Shown here one piece after another: positions 10,464 through 21,011 of a stretch of 64,000 nucleotides of DNA. The notes under the pieces were generated by a model. The model was not told where the DNA came from. It worked only from the letters and a program-made list of their open reading frames with translations, and did no database searches. The position numbers and the translations under genes are program-made. Source of the DNA: Perkinsus olseni (Eukaryota > Perkinsozoa > Perkinsida > Perkinsidae); contig JABANP010000183.1 in NCBI GenBank assembly GCA_013115135.1, positions 1 through 64,000 of the forward strand. The letters run 5' to 3'. The number at the start of each line of letters is the position of its first letter. The first letter of the stretch is position 1.

Positions 10464-11425
10464 TCTTTTTCCGCCTATTGTTGTTAGTCCCCATTCCAAT
10501 CAATTTTTTCCCTCCTTACGCTCCGGAGCGCAGGGACGGCTAGTGACGTTCGCGTCGATTCCAGAATTCTCTTACTCGTTTACTGCAACTCAAGTTTTGC
10601 CGATCATCAGTCAGTGACAACTGTCCAGGAAGCACCTGTCCTAGACTCCGTTTCGCCACTCACTCACAATTGGCGATGTTGAGTTCAGTTGGTCCGGCAA
10701 GATGTCGATGGAAATGGGCGATACAGTTTCAGACGAAATCTCCATGGGAGAGTGATGAGAGTTAGCCTAGGGGAACTAGTTAATGGTATTTGTCGCTGTC
10801 CATTGCCGAGTAAATAGTCACACACACAGCCTGGCAAGTTGTTGCGCGAACTCTTCTCTTCAATGCATAACAATAGCTTGTTTAGCGCGCCACTCACTTA
10901 AGATTGAAGTTCAGCTTATTTGTGAGAAAGATCGAAGTATCCCTATGTCTAGGGCTTAGATCTTTTCTTAACGTATTAATTGCAAGCTCCTCTGCTTGAG
11001 TTTTCGAGCTTAATATCAGCCTAGGATTTCTGGTATTTCCTTCCACCACAACACCATTGTTGTGTTGTTGGAAGGATCTACGACAGTCGGTTCCAACCGG
11101 GGAGCAATGGAGTCCATTGCTGCTGCGTCCCATGAAACCCAAGGTTGCTACCCGCACTTGCTCTTTGTGCGTTTAAACGTCTCGGCAATCGTGTGCATTC
11201 CTCGACACGCGAGTGAGCACACGCCTCCCCCGACCTCCTGTCGAGTCCTGTTTCCACAGCTCTTCGAGCCCTGTCTCAAATAGCCACTGTACTGAGTTAT
11301 AGTCCACACGTGAATACTCAACCCAGTGATTGTGTCCCAGTCATCCCTTGGATACCGAGGACTCCTCGCCTCCTCGGCGAGGAGGCAATGGAAGTTAGGC
11401 CATTCACCGGAATGCGATGAAGAAA

Positions 11426-11446
11426 GGCTAGACTAGCCTGGCTAGT
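11426..11446 (-). repeat. 14-bp palindromic insertion (mirror form)
   Basis: GGCTAG, then arm ACTAGCC, centre T, then inverted arm. Confidence 0.9.
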
Positions 11447-11619
11447 CTGTTGTCATTCACACTCTGTAATCCAGGGAACACAAGCCAGGATACTGGAGGA
11501 GTCAATCTCAATAGCGTATGAACAGATCCATGGTAAATCACTTAAGCCTAGCAGAAGAAAATCTCACAAACAATAGCGTGCGTGCCTGCGACACGACAAC
11601 ACACGGGCTGTTCAGTAAA

Positions 11620-11780
11620 CTTTGGCAAAACCTTTTCCAGAACTACTTTTAAGAATCATTTCTCAGAATGCATTCCCGAATCCTGTTCAGTGAACTCTAT
11701 TCTCAAATATTTCAGAACGAGTTATGGAATCAGTTCCGAGATGTGTTCAAACCCCCCTTCCGCGTCACTGGAATTCCGCA
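11620..11780 (-). repeat. Dispersed repeat, diverged copy
   Basis: On the minus strand it resembles 63500-63650 and 54540-54690: strings GGAATC.(A/G)TTCCGAGA.GTG, CTC(G/A)AATATTTC and GAATG.ATTC occur in the same order. No coding capacity seen. Confidence 0.55.
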
Positions 11781-12641
11781 TGACGCGAATCGCGTCACGC
11801 GATGGTTTTCATGAGTCGTATAATCGAGCGAGTATGTTCGAATCACGAGTCGCGCAGCGCGAGTCGCGCTCAGCACTTGAAATGGTTTCACGATGAATCA
11901 TTTGTGCCATCTATCAACAGCGATTGTAGACTCGGATCTTGAGCTTTGTCCGAATAAGTCCAGCTCAGTGCTGTACGTGGATTAAATATTATACCAACTT
12001 GTTACCTTGGGATCCCTTCAGCATCTCACATTAGCTGTGGCAAGCAAGTACAAGATAGGCTGGATAGCAACAAAAGGTCCTTTCGCAGATCTTTGCGTTG
12101 TCATCACCACGAGCTACGTCACCAACGTGTTTGTTGACTACAGGAGCGGCCAGGAGCAACAACCTTTAGAATCTCGTTGGAGTCTTTGACGTGTCGAGGT
12201 TGCGCTCGACAGCTTATGTAGAGTGCTGAAAAAACCAGTTCTATTAATCACACGATCAGTCGTTGATGCTATATTGAGTGCTTGTACCGGACAAGCTTGT
12301 ACGTCTTGTATCAACTTGTACAAGTTACGTACAACTATCAGTTGTACGTCTTGTACATCTTGTAAGCATCGCCGTACAAGCTGTACGCCCGGATTGACGC
12401 CTGAGAAACGGTGTCTCAGACTGTGTAGACACCGTATCTGTCTCGGAATTTGTCTGGTGGACTGTGAAGGTCGACTACTAAACTCGGCCGAAGCGCGTCG
12501 GTTAAACCGACGAACCGATTCGGTTCGACAAGAAGCAATAACGACTCCTACTTCCCGGTGTCGCTCAAACGAGAATCGCTGTGTCTCAGCGTAAGACTTA
12601 CAGATCGATAATGACCGTGTCCGCAAGTTTGAGGACACCGA

Positions 12642-12668
12642 CCGCACAACTTGAGTCAAGTTGTGCGG
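12642..12668. repeat. Perfect palindrome, 13-bp arms, one centre base
   Basis: Arm CCGCACAACTTGA, centre G, then its complement. No 6-bp flanking repeat, unlike the 14-bp class. Confidence 0.9.
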
Positions 12669-12994
12669 ATTAGTGGTTGTGCGGTACAACCGCCAATCCG
12701 CTGGTTTGACTGAGAGCTCTAACGCAACAATCGCAGGTGGGTGGGAGTGATTCTTCGATGATTACGATCGACTTTCCGTAATGCATCTCAATGCACGTAA
12801 AAAACAGTGATTCAAAATCACTGAATACAACAATTTAGAGAACGAAGCGTGCCCCACAGGCTGCCCGTAGACTCCCCCAGGGGCATACGAGGAAGTGCTA
12901 GGGTCCCTGGTCTAAAAATTCATTAGTAGGGAAAGAAGGCACCAGCGGGATATATGGCTACGGGACCTAGTGGAGAAGAGTCAGGATTCCACAC

Positions 12995-13843
12995 TCAGGA
13001 AGACTCCTTGAAAAGACGATCGCTTCGGCCAGCCGCAAAGACGTAAACGCCTTTGGAGGTTGCGAATCCCACAGTCGGATATTCATGACCAGGGAAAAGA
13101 CGACTCCATTGATCAGGACAGACCGCCTTGAGGTCGTTGATGAGGTCATCCCACGTATCTCCGTCCTTCATGGCTGACAGTTTGTAGGGCTTACCAATGC
13201 CCGTTCCCACAAGCTTGTACTTCTTAAAACCGGTGTGACCACCATCTTTGCAGCCAAGCTTCACACCGACGGTTCCGTCAATGTTGACGTTGTAATGCAT
13301 CTTGGATGCAGAATTTGCCTCCGAGGAATACATTCCTGGGATAAGTGAATGCCAGACGCGCTCGAGGAATATCTCCTTCCCACCGAAGCTGGTAGCCATT
13401 CGACCTTGGAAGTCAATTCTGAATCCGGTGAAGTCACTGGAGACGATGCCAGCTTGGGGGCAGGCAGCTGTAGCTCCAGCAATCCAGCGAAGATGGTCCT
13501 TTATCCTCGGGGGCGGCTTAAACCAGTTAGTTTGATACGATGTTCCAGTTTCACACTCTACAGAGAACATAGCGATTTCCGTGTCAGCGAAGAGGAAGAC
13601 TATCTTCACAGGATTCAGACCAGAAGTCTTGTAGACGAATTTGACAGCGTGCTCGTACATACTGACACTGGGATTGAGAGTGGTACCCACGGCCGTCGTG
13701 AGGCCAACCGCTGTGGGGCCAACCAATGTGGGCACAACCAATGTGGGGCAGGGGGTAGTCGGTTTTGGGGTGCCGCGACTTTTGCAACCACCATGGGCCA
13801 CAATGACGATGAAGGAGATGAAAGCGATAAGGTGAAGGACCAT
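12995..13843 (-). CDS. Secreted TGIGKPY-family protein, intact copy (C)
   Basis: An open single-exon frame. I start at the ATG that gives MVLHLIAF, because it aligns with the start of copy D; an ATG eight codons upstream (13867) is also in frame. A signal peptide ends near AHGG. A linker of TVGPT-like repeats follows, then FVYKTSG..PVKIVFLFADTEIAMFSVEC, a WHSLIPGMYSS block, and the family core CKDGGHTGFKKYKLVGTGIGKPYKL, DGDTWDDLI. The His in GGHTG replaces Asp of the other copies. It faces the opposite way to copy B, with about 2.5 kb between them, so the family is dispersed and not a simple tandem array. Confidence 0.85.
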   Translation of the reverse strand: MVLHLIAFISFIVIVAHGGCKSRGTPKPTTPCPTLVVPTLVGPTAVGLTTAVGTTLNPSVSMYEHAVKFVYKTSGLNPVKIVFLFADTEIAMFSVECETGTSYQTNWFKPPPRIKDHLRWIAGATAACPQAGIVSSDFTGFRIDFQGRMATSFGGKEIFLERVWHSLIPGMYSSEANSASKMHYNVNIDGTVGVKLGCKDGGHTGFKKYKLVGTGIGKPYKLSAMKDGDTWDDLINDLKAVCPDQWSRLFPGHEYPTVGFATSKGVYVFAAGRSDRLFKESS

Positions 13844-14031
13844 TATTGTTGAAAAAGAACTGTTCATTATGCAGCAGCTTACAGGGGGGGAACTACTGAT
13901 GGTGGGGCTATCGCCACTCGCTCTTCATTGCCAGTCAGTGTTCTCCGACTTCACAAGTCAGCACGAGAGGATAGCGTACCCATAAGGCTATTGTCAGAAG
14001 TCCTCCACTCGACCAAGGAGAAGCACTCAAA

Positions 14032-14052
14032 CCATGATCATCATGGCATGAT
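14032..14052 (+). repeat. 14-bp palindromic insertion
   Basis: Arm CCATGAT, centre C, inverted arm, then CATGAT again. Confidence 0.9.
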
Positions 14053-14191
14053 GGCCTAGTGGGTGACTTAGCCATCCACTGGGAGTTTCGGGCGAGGGAG
14101 CCCGGAGGAGCAGACGCTGATAGGTCCTATCGTATGGGGCCTTGACAGGATCCGCGTCACGTGACGTGACTCACGTCTTGGGCGGGCCACA

Positions 14192-14330
14192 GTGCTCCTC
14201 AAATGCGAGTAGCGCCTCAAGTTTTCCAGGTAAACTATTTCACTACTGTACTTAAGTAACACCATTAAGGCGCCTCAAACTTAGATTTACTGAAGGCGCC
14301 TTAAGTTCTTACGGCGGTACTTGAGTAACT
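14192..14330. mobile_element. MITE remnant related to 32389-32566
   Basis: Shares GCTCCT..A.TGC.AGTAGCGCC, GGTAAA.T.TTTCACTACT and AAGGCGCCT with the complete element, but both termini are gone. Confidence 0.6.
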
Positions 14331-14336
14331 TCATTA

Positions 14337-14357
14337 CTTGTCTGAGACAAGTTGTCT
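14337..14357 (+). repeat. 14-bp palindromic insertion
   Basis: Arm CTTGTCT, centre G, inverted arm, then TTGTCT again. Confidence 0.9.
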
Positions 14358-14410
14358 AACAACCTTACTACTTAAGGAGCAACTGAAGTACGCCTCAAGT
14401 ATAATTTAGA

Positions 14411-14431
14411 TTGAGGCCCTCAATTTGAGGG
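14411..14431 (-). repeat. 14-bp palindromic insertion (mirror form)
   Basis: TTGAGG, then arm CCCTCAA, centre T, then inverted arm. Confidence 0.9.
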
Positions 14432-14487
14432 CCACCTACAATATCTAAACTCGTTCTTAAGTCGCGTTTTTACGCGTGACGACGCTG

Positions 14488-14550
14488 TGACTCAAACCGG
14501 CACCCTTTCTCATGGTAGCAGGACGCTCCACCTACTGAGCTGAGCAGCAC
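14488..14550 (-). repeat. tRNA-like sequence
   Basis: On the minus strand it reads GCTCAGTAGGTGGAGC (A-box-like, D-arm) and later GGTTTGAGTC (B-box-like), about 30 bases apart, as in a tRNA. The acceptor stem does not close well. Confidence 0.5.
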
Positions 14551-15242
14551 TGCTGCAGCAGGTGGGCACGGTTGAAAATAACAGGCGATTCCGTTTCCGT
14601 TCCGTTTTAGCCGGAGTCCGGTTTTCCGTTCCGCTCCGGGATGTTTTCCGGGTCACCCAGAGTGGGTATCTTCCGGCGAGTATTCCGGGCATGTGCGATA
14701 ATTTTTGAGCTTTTCCCAGGTCTGGAGATCAAGGGAGCCTCCATTGCGGAGCAGTACAAGTGTAGCTGGTTGTCAGTCTACAGAGCTGAATACTCGAGAT
14801 GTCAGAAACTCCGATAGCTCGACTCTCAACTCTCGGTACTCAATGACATGACATTTACAGAAACCATTCAAGAAGCACACACAACACTTGCTCAATTGCC
14901 ACGGGTAGCCTCAAATCGGAGCGGGCCTTTATGCACCTGTAGTACTCCAGCTTCACTTGAGCGGCCAGGTGTTTTGCCCGAGCTGCTTCCATAAGGACGG
15001 TAAGCTCTCTAGCTTAGCTCTCTGCTTTTTTGAGCTTGTCATCCTTTTCGATCTCTAGTACCTCCCTCTTCAATCATTCTCCGACAGCATTGCAGCAGAG
15101 TCTTCCCTTCCAATCTAGCTTGTCGCCGATGAGACTGGCGGTGCCATAGACTGCTCCCATCCCCATCCAGTCAAGTGCATCTTCCTGGGATCCAAAGCAC
15201 GTCCCTCTTGCGCAACTGCCTTTGAAGGTAATCGGCGTTCAA

Positions 15243-15305
15243 TCCAAGGATCGAACCCGAGTCGTCTCGGGGCGAAGATGAGGCCCTAACCAATCAACCA
15301 ACTCA
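15243..15305 (-). repeat. tRNA-like sequence
   Basis: Minus strand has GAGTTGGTTGATTGGTTAGG and then CGGGTTCGATCC, the A/B-box arrangement of a tRNA-derived SINE head. Confidence 0.55.
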
Positions 15306-15364
15306 TCTTGCAAACTTTTCTAGCATGTTTGGCTCTGGTACACCTCGCGAGTTCGCCGATCTTG

Positions 15365-15536
15365 CTCCTTAATTGCAATTTCAGGTTTACTTAACTACGC
15401 CTTGAATTTAGGAATTTCTCAAGGTCCTCCTAAACCTTGTGAAACAAGTTAAGAACTTAAGTTCTCCTCGAGTAACTCCTTAAATTGATCCTAAGTTTGA
15501 GGCGCTTTAATTAAACTATCCTTGTGAAACAGGCCC
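15365..15536. mobile_element. 5'-truncated MITE of the GGGCCTGTTTCA family
   Basis: Keeps the right terminus (CCTTGTGAAACAGGCCC) and the internal GAGGCGC/TTAA motifs; the left terminus is missing. Confidence 0.6.
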
Positions 15537-16227
15537 AGAATAACCCCGAAGATCCGTTCGCGTACGAACTTCGTACCACTTCGGATATGCAAATGGTGTC
15601 GAAGATCTCCATGGCTCGTAAGCCTTTACATCGTGTACCTAGTCAGCAGGAGCTTCCGAACGGCCTCCCTCAGCGGGAATTCGCACAATGGTGGAACAGA
15701 ATTGTGTGTAAACCTCGGCATAGTGTCTATGAGACAGAGGATAGTTAGATAATGTCAAGCTATCCTCTCTTCTTGTGAGGAGTCTCGATGCGGGGATGGG
15801 TTTGCGAGAGTAGCGACGATTTCGGACGATATCTATTGGTAGTTCAAATGTGCGTACTCCGATGCAGGAAGCAAGATGAGACTGTCATTGCAGACGTATG
15901 ACAATGATAACACTCTGGAAGAGTCAAAAAACGCCGTATATCGATCATCGATTTCATCGCCATGTCTTGTACACTACCATTGACATTCGGGCCACTCCGT
16001 TGGGCTCACTAATAACTCGAAGGCTTTGGCAACTATGAGCCAGTGCGGGGTACTCGCAGGAACGATTCTTCGAGCATATCGTTTAAATTATCAGACTCAG
16101 GAAAAGGTCTCAACTAGTGCTCACCCAATACAACGAATCTTGAAAAAATGAGCCGCGCTCCACTCGAAAGAGGAGAAGGAGTCACGAGGATAATATGCAT
16201 ACGCTTTCCGCGGTCGAAAAGCTGAAA

Positions 16228-17121
16228 CTACTCTTTGAAAAGACGCTCGGTGACGTAATCACCGCCGGCGAAAATCACATCTTTGCTGGCAAAACACACA
16301 TCTTCATACCTCGCTGTATTAAAGTATGTAGCTGATAGCTTGGGACAGGCACCCGTAAGGCTGTCGACGAGGTCATCCAACGTGTCTCCGTCCTTCACCG
16401 ATGACAGTTTGTAGGGCTTACCAATGCCCGTGCCCACGAGCTTGTACTTCTTAAAACCGGTGTCGCCACCATCTTTGCAGCCAAGCTTCACACTGACGGT
16501 TCCGTCCGTGTTGACCTTGTAATGCTTCTCCACCAGCTTCTCGTCCGAATGGATGGACGAATAGGTTCCCGGAGAGAGCGGCTCCCAGACACGCTCGAGT
16601 ATACGCGATTCATCCGCGATGTAAGCCTCTACATTGCCTTGCCTGGTGACTCCGATCGTGTCCAAGTCCTCCTGCACGACGGAAAGAAGAGGGCATGCCC
16701 TCTCCACCCCAGCAAGCCAGGCACCATGAGCGACTGTCTCAGGCCAAGATTCTACATAATGGATGTTGTCATGGTCTTCAGAGGGATTCAGCTTGAACCA
16801 GCCAGTCTGATACGGATCCCTATCTTCGCTCTTACAGTCGACAGAGAGCATACCGAAGCCGGCTTCGTTGACGAGAAAGACAACCTCCGCCAATCCCGGA
16901 CCCGTACCCTGGTAGATGTATTTGCCCGGATACTTATGGATGCTAACACTCGGCTTGAGAGTGGTACCCACAGCCGCTTGGGGGACGAGCGTTGTGGTGC
17001 CAACCAATGCCGGGCCAACTGTTGTGGGGCAGGGGGTAGTAGTTGGAGTAGACTTAACTTTGCAGATACCATGGGCCACAACGGCGATGGAGGAAATGAA
17101 GGCGATAACGGGAAGGACCAT
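16228..17121 (-). CDS. Secreted TGIGKPY-family protein, intact copy (D)
   Basis: A 297-residue single-exon frame. Signal peptide MVLPVIAFISSIAVVAHG, then a TPTTTPCPT/VG linker. The first half keeps YQGTG..EVVFLV..GFGMLSVDC and YQTGWFKL. The second half has RVWEPLSPGTYSS, then NTDGTVSVKLGCKDGGDTGFKKYKLVGTGIGKPYKL is conserved in the other copies, followed by VKDGDTLDDLVDSL and a C-terminus ending LFKE. It is closest to copy C in its signal peptide and C-terminus (DRLFKESS in C). Both are on the minus strand about 2.4 kb apart, so C and D probably arose by duplication in direct orientation. Function unknown. Confidence 0.85.
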   Translation of the reverse strand: MVLPVIAFISSIAVVAHGICKVKSTPTTTPCPTTVGPALVGTTTLVPQAAVGTTLKPSVSIHKYPGKYIYQGTGPGLAEVVFLVNEAGFGMLSVDCKSEDRDPYQTGWFKLNPSEDHDNIHYVESWPETVAHGAWLAGVERACPLLSVVQEDLDTIGVTRQGNVEAYIADESRILERVWEPLSPGTYSSIHSDEKLVEKHYKVNTDGTVSVKLGCKDGGDTGFKKYKLVGTGIGKPYKLSSVKDGDTLDDLVDSLTGACPKLSATYFNTARYEDVCFASKDVIFAGGDYVTERLFKE

Positions 17122-18938
17122 TATTGGTGAATGAACAGCAGCTTATGAAAGGAAATCAACGACGTTACAGACATCGTCACCCGTAAAGAGTGGGTCGTTG
17201 TTCATTGCCACCATCAACTCCTGTTCGCCCTCCACTCCCAACTGCTTCACTAGACGTCACGAGGAGATACGGTGCGAATAGGATGATAACGAGACACTTG
17301 GCGGGGAATGAGCACTCGAGCTACTCGCCCTGAAGGAGGAAAAACGATCCTGAGCTGCGAGGTTACAGAGCTGTTCATCGACGCTCACCGCGTCACTATC
17401 GTGAGCATGAACATGGCGCCGGTAAGCATATTCCGCGCCGCGCCATCTGCCGTCATATCAGAATGGAGTTAAAACACTTCCGAACGAAACTCTCCGAATC
17501 TGAGAAAAATGCAGAGTGAGAAAGGCTGAGCTCGCAGCGACGAGGGCTGGTCGAGCTCAGCACGGAATGGGCAGAGGAATGAGTCCCAAGGCAATCATAG
17601 AGAAGGGACAGGAGGACAGCGGGGATACAACCGTTGTCTGCAGCCGACTGCATCTAAACGGAATCTATGATGAGCACACAGGTGAACGGCGCCAGGGTCC
17701 GCCGGACCTGCAGATTTGAGCTCAGGTGGGTTACGGAACGGCAGAAGAGCGCCCGAAACGTTGCCACAGGCGTCGACTCACTCAGTGAGTCTTTCGACTA
17801 TCAGACGGTGGGTAATTTAGGCCGCATACTATGTGGCACATAGTGACGTTGCCTCTGTTGCATAAGCTTGCTTACGATTGATGCTCTTCAAGGAGTTTCT
17901 TCAGCACAGGACCTGTACTCAAGAAACTGCCTGTATGACAGGAGAGTATAACTGGTCAAAAGTTCTATCCTGAACCATCCTGAGGCAGTTCGAGGCACAC
18001 TTCAGTGATGAGCGTCCCGACCTTCTGAACGTCGTTTCAGAATTTCTGCCCGAATCGTAACTCAGGACCGCGGTGATGAGGCGTTAGCTCAGAAGGGAAT
18101 TCTGGCAATGCTCTCTCCAAGCTAGCTCTCTTCGCAGCACGGAATCAACACCCCGCGCGAATCTCGAGATCAATGGTCTCGCGATGTTCTGTTTTCACGA
18201 GACAGGAAGAGAAAGAAGCTTATCGCCGAAAGTGGTGTAGAGTATACGCGCCGAAAGTTCGTGGACGAGAAATTGATGAGCAAAGGGTAGAAGTTCTACC
18301 CTTTTCTCATCAATTTCTACCGTAGAACCCGTCTCTCTCGATAAGGAGGCTAAACAGTAAACCTTAGGAGTGCCAGATAAGGAGGCTCTCTCTGCGCACC
18401 TAAGCAAAGGCCAGTTGAACTAGCACGACTGTTGGCCGAGTTAGTAGAGCGTCATGTCGGTTTTCGAAAGCCCGTGGCAGTCCGCAGTTTCCGAAGCTCG
18501 CGGACCTCGTGCGATGATCGTACGCGATTTCACAACGATCGCTATCCCTGTCGATAAACTCCATGCATCATCGAGGGTGATACATCGAACTCTGTCAAAG
18601 TTATGCTGAGGATCAAAGGTATTCCTCGCGAAATCCATTTCACAAGTGCACGGAGAAGTCACTAAGCTAGATGAAGTCGCACGATTACAGACAAGAGAAG
18701 CTTTCCGGTCGCCCCGCAAAATGCTGCCACTCAACCAAATTCGCCACAGTTTCCAACTGAACTGCTCTCTACAGTTTAGGTTTACCTATGGGGCCCTTCA
18801 ATGGGGTACTATAACAGACCGACCGAATGAGGTACGGCATAAAAAAAGTTTCGAGTCGCCGCAATCCTCGCTCGCGCTTTGAGCTTTCGGGAGGAAAGAG
18901 GGAAGAAGATAGTGATGCTCATTCGAGCTAAAACCCAA
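17122..18938. other. Intergenic
   Basis: Short palindromes at 17765-17785 and 17829-17843 and a long one at 18268-18318. No exon, tRNA or element boundary recognised. Confidence 0.5.
18268..18318. repeat. Palindrome, 25-bp arms with one mismatch, one centre base
   Basis: Left arm starts AGAAATTGATGAG and ends GGGTAGAA; centre G at 18293; the right arm is its complement except for one base pair. Confidence 0.9.
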
Positions 18939-19460
18939 CTAGTTGTGACAGGGGCATGTAAAAGATGAGCCGCTGCAGTATCCGTAAGTAGCTCCGGCCG
19001 GGCCTGGATAGCATTTGCTGGCTTTATCGATGAAGGTCTGGCAGTACTTATCGGCACCGGGATTGGTGCAGCGGACAGGCTTCGGGGTGGTCGTCGGGAG
19101 AGCCTTCTCGCAGCGGCACTCGGAGTCGGCCTCCCAGTCTATGAACTTACATTTGCGAACTTCCTTAGGGGACATCTCGTAGAGTTCGCATTTGGAGGTA
19201 ACACCGTATGCGTCCTTGCAGTAGTCGTCGCCGTATTCACAATCCTTGTGCGGATGAGGATCCTCGCACAGGCATGGGGTCTCCGTTTTCCAGTCGTCGA
19301 TGAAGTTGCAGTACCTCACCTCAGTCGGGGACTGCTCACGAATCTTGCAAGAGTAGACATTACCAAACCTTCCCTTGCAGAAACTATCTCCGACGTCACA
19401 GTCGCCGCCGTGTACCGGAGACCCTAGTTGAGTTACGCACAGGACAACGACGAGGTAAAG
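18939..19460 (-). CDS. Secreted six-cysteine-module protein, three modules (copy 1)
   Basis: Reading from about 19460, the frame gives a hydrophobic leader (LYLVVVLCVTQLGS), then three cysteine modules. Module 1 is C-x6-C-x9-C-x12-C-x11-C-x-C, module 2 is C-x6-C-x9-C-x12-C-x10-C-x-C. A short Thr/Pro linker follows, then module 3 as C-x8-C-x9-C-x11-C-x6-C-x-C. No ATG lies in frame before the leader. A consensus GTAAGT at 19498 (minus strand) and a CAG at 19461 would make a 38-nt intron, so the start may be in an upstream exon I could not find; the alternative is a 5'-damaged copy. The product is nearly identical to the copy at 27774-28320. Disulphide-rich and probably secreted; role unknown. 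Confidence 0.65.
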   Translation of the reverse strand, partial: LYLVVVLCVTQLGSPVHGGDCDVGDSFCKGRFGNVYSCKIREQSPTEVRYCNFIDDWKTETPCLCEDPHPHKDCEYGDDYCKDAYGVTSKCELYEMSPKEVRKCKFIDWEADSECRCEKALPTTTPKPVRCTNPGADKYCQTFIDKASKCYPGPAGATYGYCSGSSFTCPCHN

Positions 19461-19833
19461 CTGTTCAATGATACGGCCATCGAGATGAAGATACTTACAA
19501 ACTGTCAGACTTGAACCCGAATATATGAGTTACGCTAGAATATAATGTGGCCCGCTGAGTCGCGACTTGCCATGACTGAGCACATCGGCAAGAGTCTAAC
19601 TAAGCCGGGACCGGCGCTGAACTATATAATCACACACACACTCGTCACGAGCCCAGAACTGAGTTCCTATCGAGTCTCGATAGGATGCAAAGTAAGCGAT
19701 ATGAGAAGATGTGCATGGACTGTAGCTGCGCTGCACCTGCTGCAGTGCAGGTCTTTCCGCACGCGAATCCTCAGCGTGGGCTGTCCTCACTCTCATATCG
19801 AATTGAGGAAGAAGGCCTGCGAGGAGCAACGCC

Positions 19834-19854
19834 ATGTTGCGGCAACATTGTTGC
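19834..19854 (+). repeat. 14-bp palindromic insertion, empty site known
   Basis: Arm ATGTTGC, centre G, inverted arm, then TGTTGC again. The inverted paralogue near 9200 reads through without it (ATGTTACCCC on its minus strand). Confidence 0.93.
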
Positions 19855-20605
19855 CCCAAGCAACGCCACGAGGTGTTTTGGGTGCAGAACTCGTGGATAC
19901 TCTCGTCACTTCGAGACCGGCATTCCCTCCCAAACAGTTTCCACTCGACCTCGTTGAGCGACGACTGCGCGTGACGTGACGTGGCCGAAGCCGTGTCACG
20001 GGGGGGCGTGATGCTTTACGTGATTATAGGGCACAAGAAGAGTCGGAGAGGGTCATCAACTGAGTTCGTTATTCGGGTGATCCTCCTAGTTTTGTGCGAG
20101 CGACCTTTTCCGTGCACGTGATTATGGATTGCACTACGTAAGGTTCGGACTGCGACAGATGGAGCGTTCGGCGAGCATGTCTTATGTTGCAACTCGTTGC
20201 TGAAACTTGGAAACTTGCAATACTTTCATTGCTAGTAACACGCATGAACATATGAAGAATAGGCGGAAGAAGTCTCAATGTTGGCTCAATATGTTTCAGA
20301 CGTCTTTGGAACTATAACTGTGAAGAACTACTGAGACCTATGACTATGTACGATGGCTTGCGTTAACTATAAGGGTCACATCAAGCACTCATTGCTCAAC
20401 ACTCATGCCCGTGCCTACCGTTTCAGTCCAAAACTCGCTACAGCGCAACTCTTAAAGAGCATCTCAGTCGAGTCGACTCAATCGAACAAAAATTGGTACG
20501 GAATAGTTAAAAAAGGACCATTTGCACATTTTACGGAGTCGACATGTGATAAAGAGCGAGGAGCAGCGAGAAGCTTTGAAATTGAAGACAATCTTCTCGG
20601 GCGTT

Positions 20606-21011
20606 AAAATCCCGGCTCTTCGTCCGCGACTTTGCGTAACATACAATGGGAAAAGAGCACAAGTCGCGAATCGATCAGCCGGGGAGGAGACACTCCTACC
20701 AGGCGACCCCACCCTTGAGGGAGGGACGGGTGGGTCAAAAACATCGACAGGACACCCGGCACTACCGTGCCAGACGCTGACCTCTCACGATGAACGGCTT
20801 GGTGACGCACACCGCCCCGCACGCATACACACGATTGTCTCCTGCGGCGGACTACCATGGATTTTCCTTCGACACACGGAGTGTATCGATTACTAAAATC
20901 CCGACTCTTCGTCCGCGACCTTGCGTAACATACAATGGGAAAAGAGCTCAAGTCGCGAATCGATCTTAACGATGGGATTACGCAAGGTCGCGGACGAAGA
21001 GCCGGGATTTT
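20606..21011. repeat. Three copies of a 34-bp motif, one inverted
   Basis: A motif opening AAAATCCCG and closing TTGCGTAA occurs at 20606-20639 and 20895-20928 (+) and 20978-21011 (-). The last two form a stem of 34 bp with one mismatch around a 49-bp loop. After the two plus copies the sequence CATACAATGGGAAAAGAGC is also shared, and a piece of the adjoining sequence (GCGAATCGATCAGCCGG) recurs in a TRAPPC4 intron near 43767. Confidence 0.85.

Larger units (their letters stand above)
10464..12994. other. Intergenic, palindrome-rich
   Basis: Begins with the duplicated 3' flank of copy B (to about 10890). About 11620-11780 is a diverged copy, in reverse orientation, of the repeat at 54530-54700 and 63490-63660. 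Palindromes at 11372-11396, 11426-11446, 12489-12520 and 12642-12668. ORFs here show no family motif. Confidence 0.5.
13868..16227. other. Intergenic with MITE remnants and tRNA-like pieces
   Basis: Two remnants of the GGGCCTGTTTCA element (about 14192-14330 and about 15365-15536), antisense tRNA-like sequences at 14488-14545 and 15243-15305, and three palindromic insertions. No gene supported. Confidence 0.5.
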
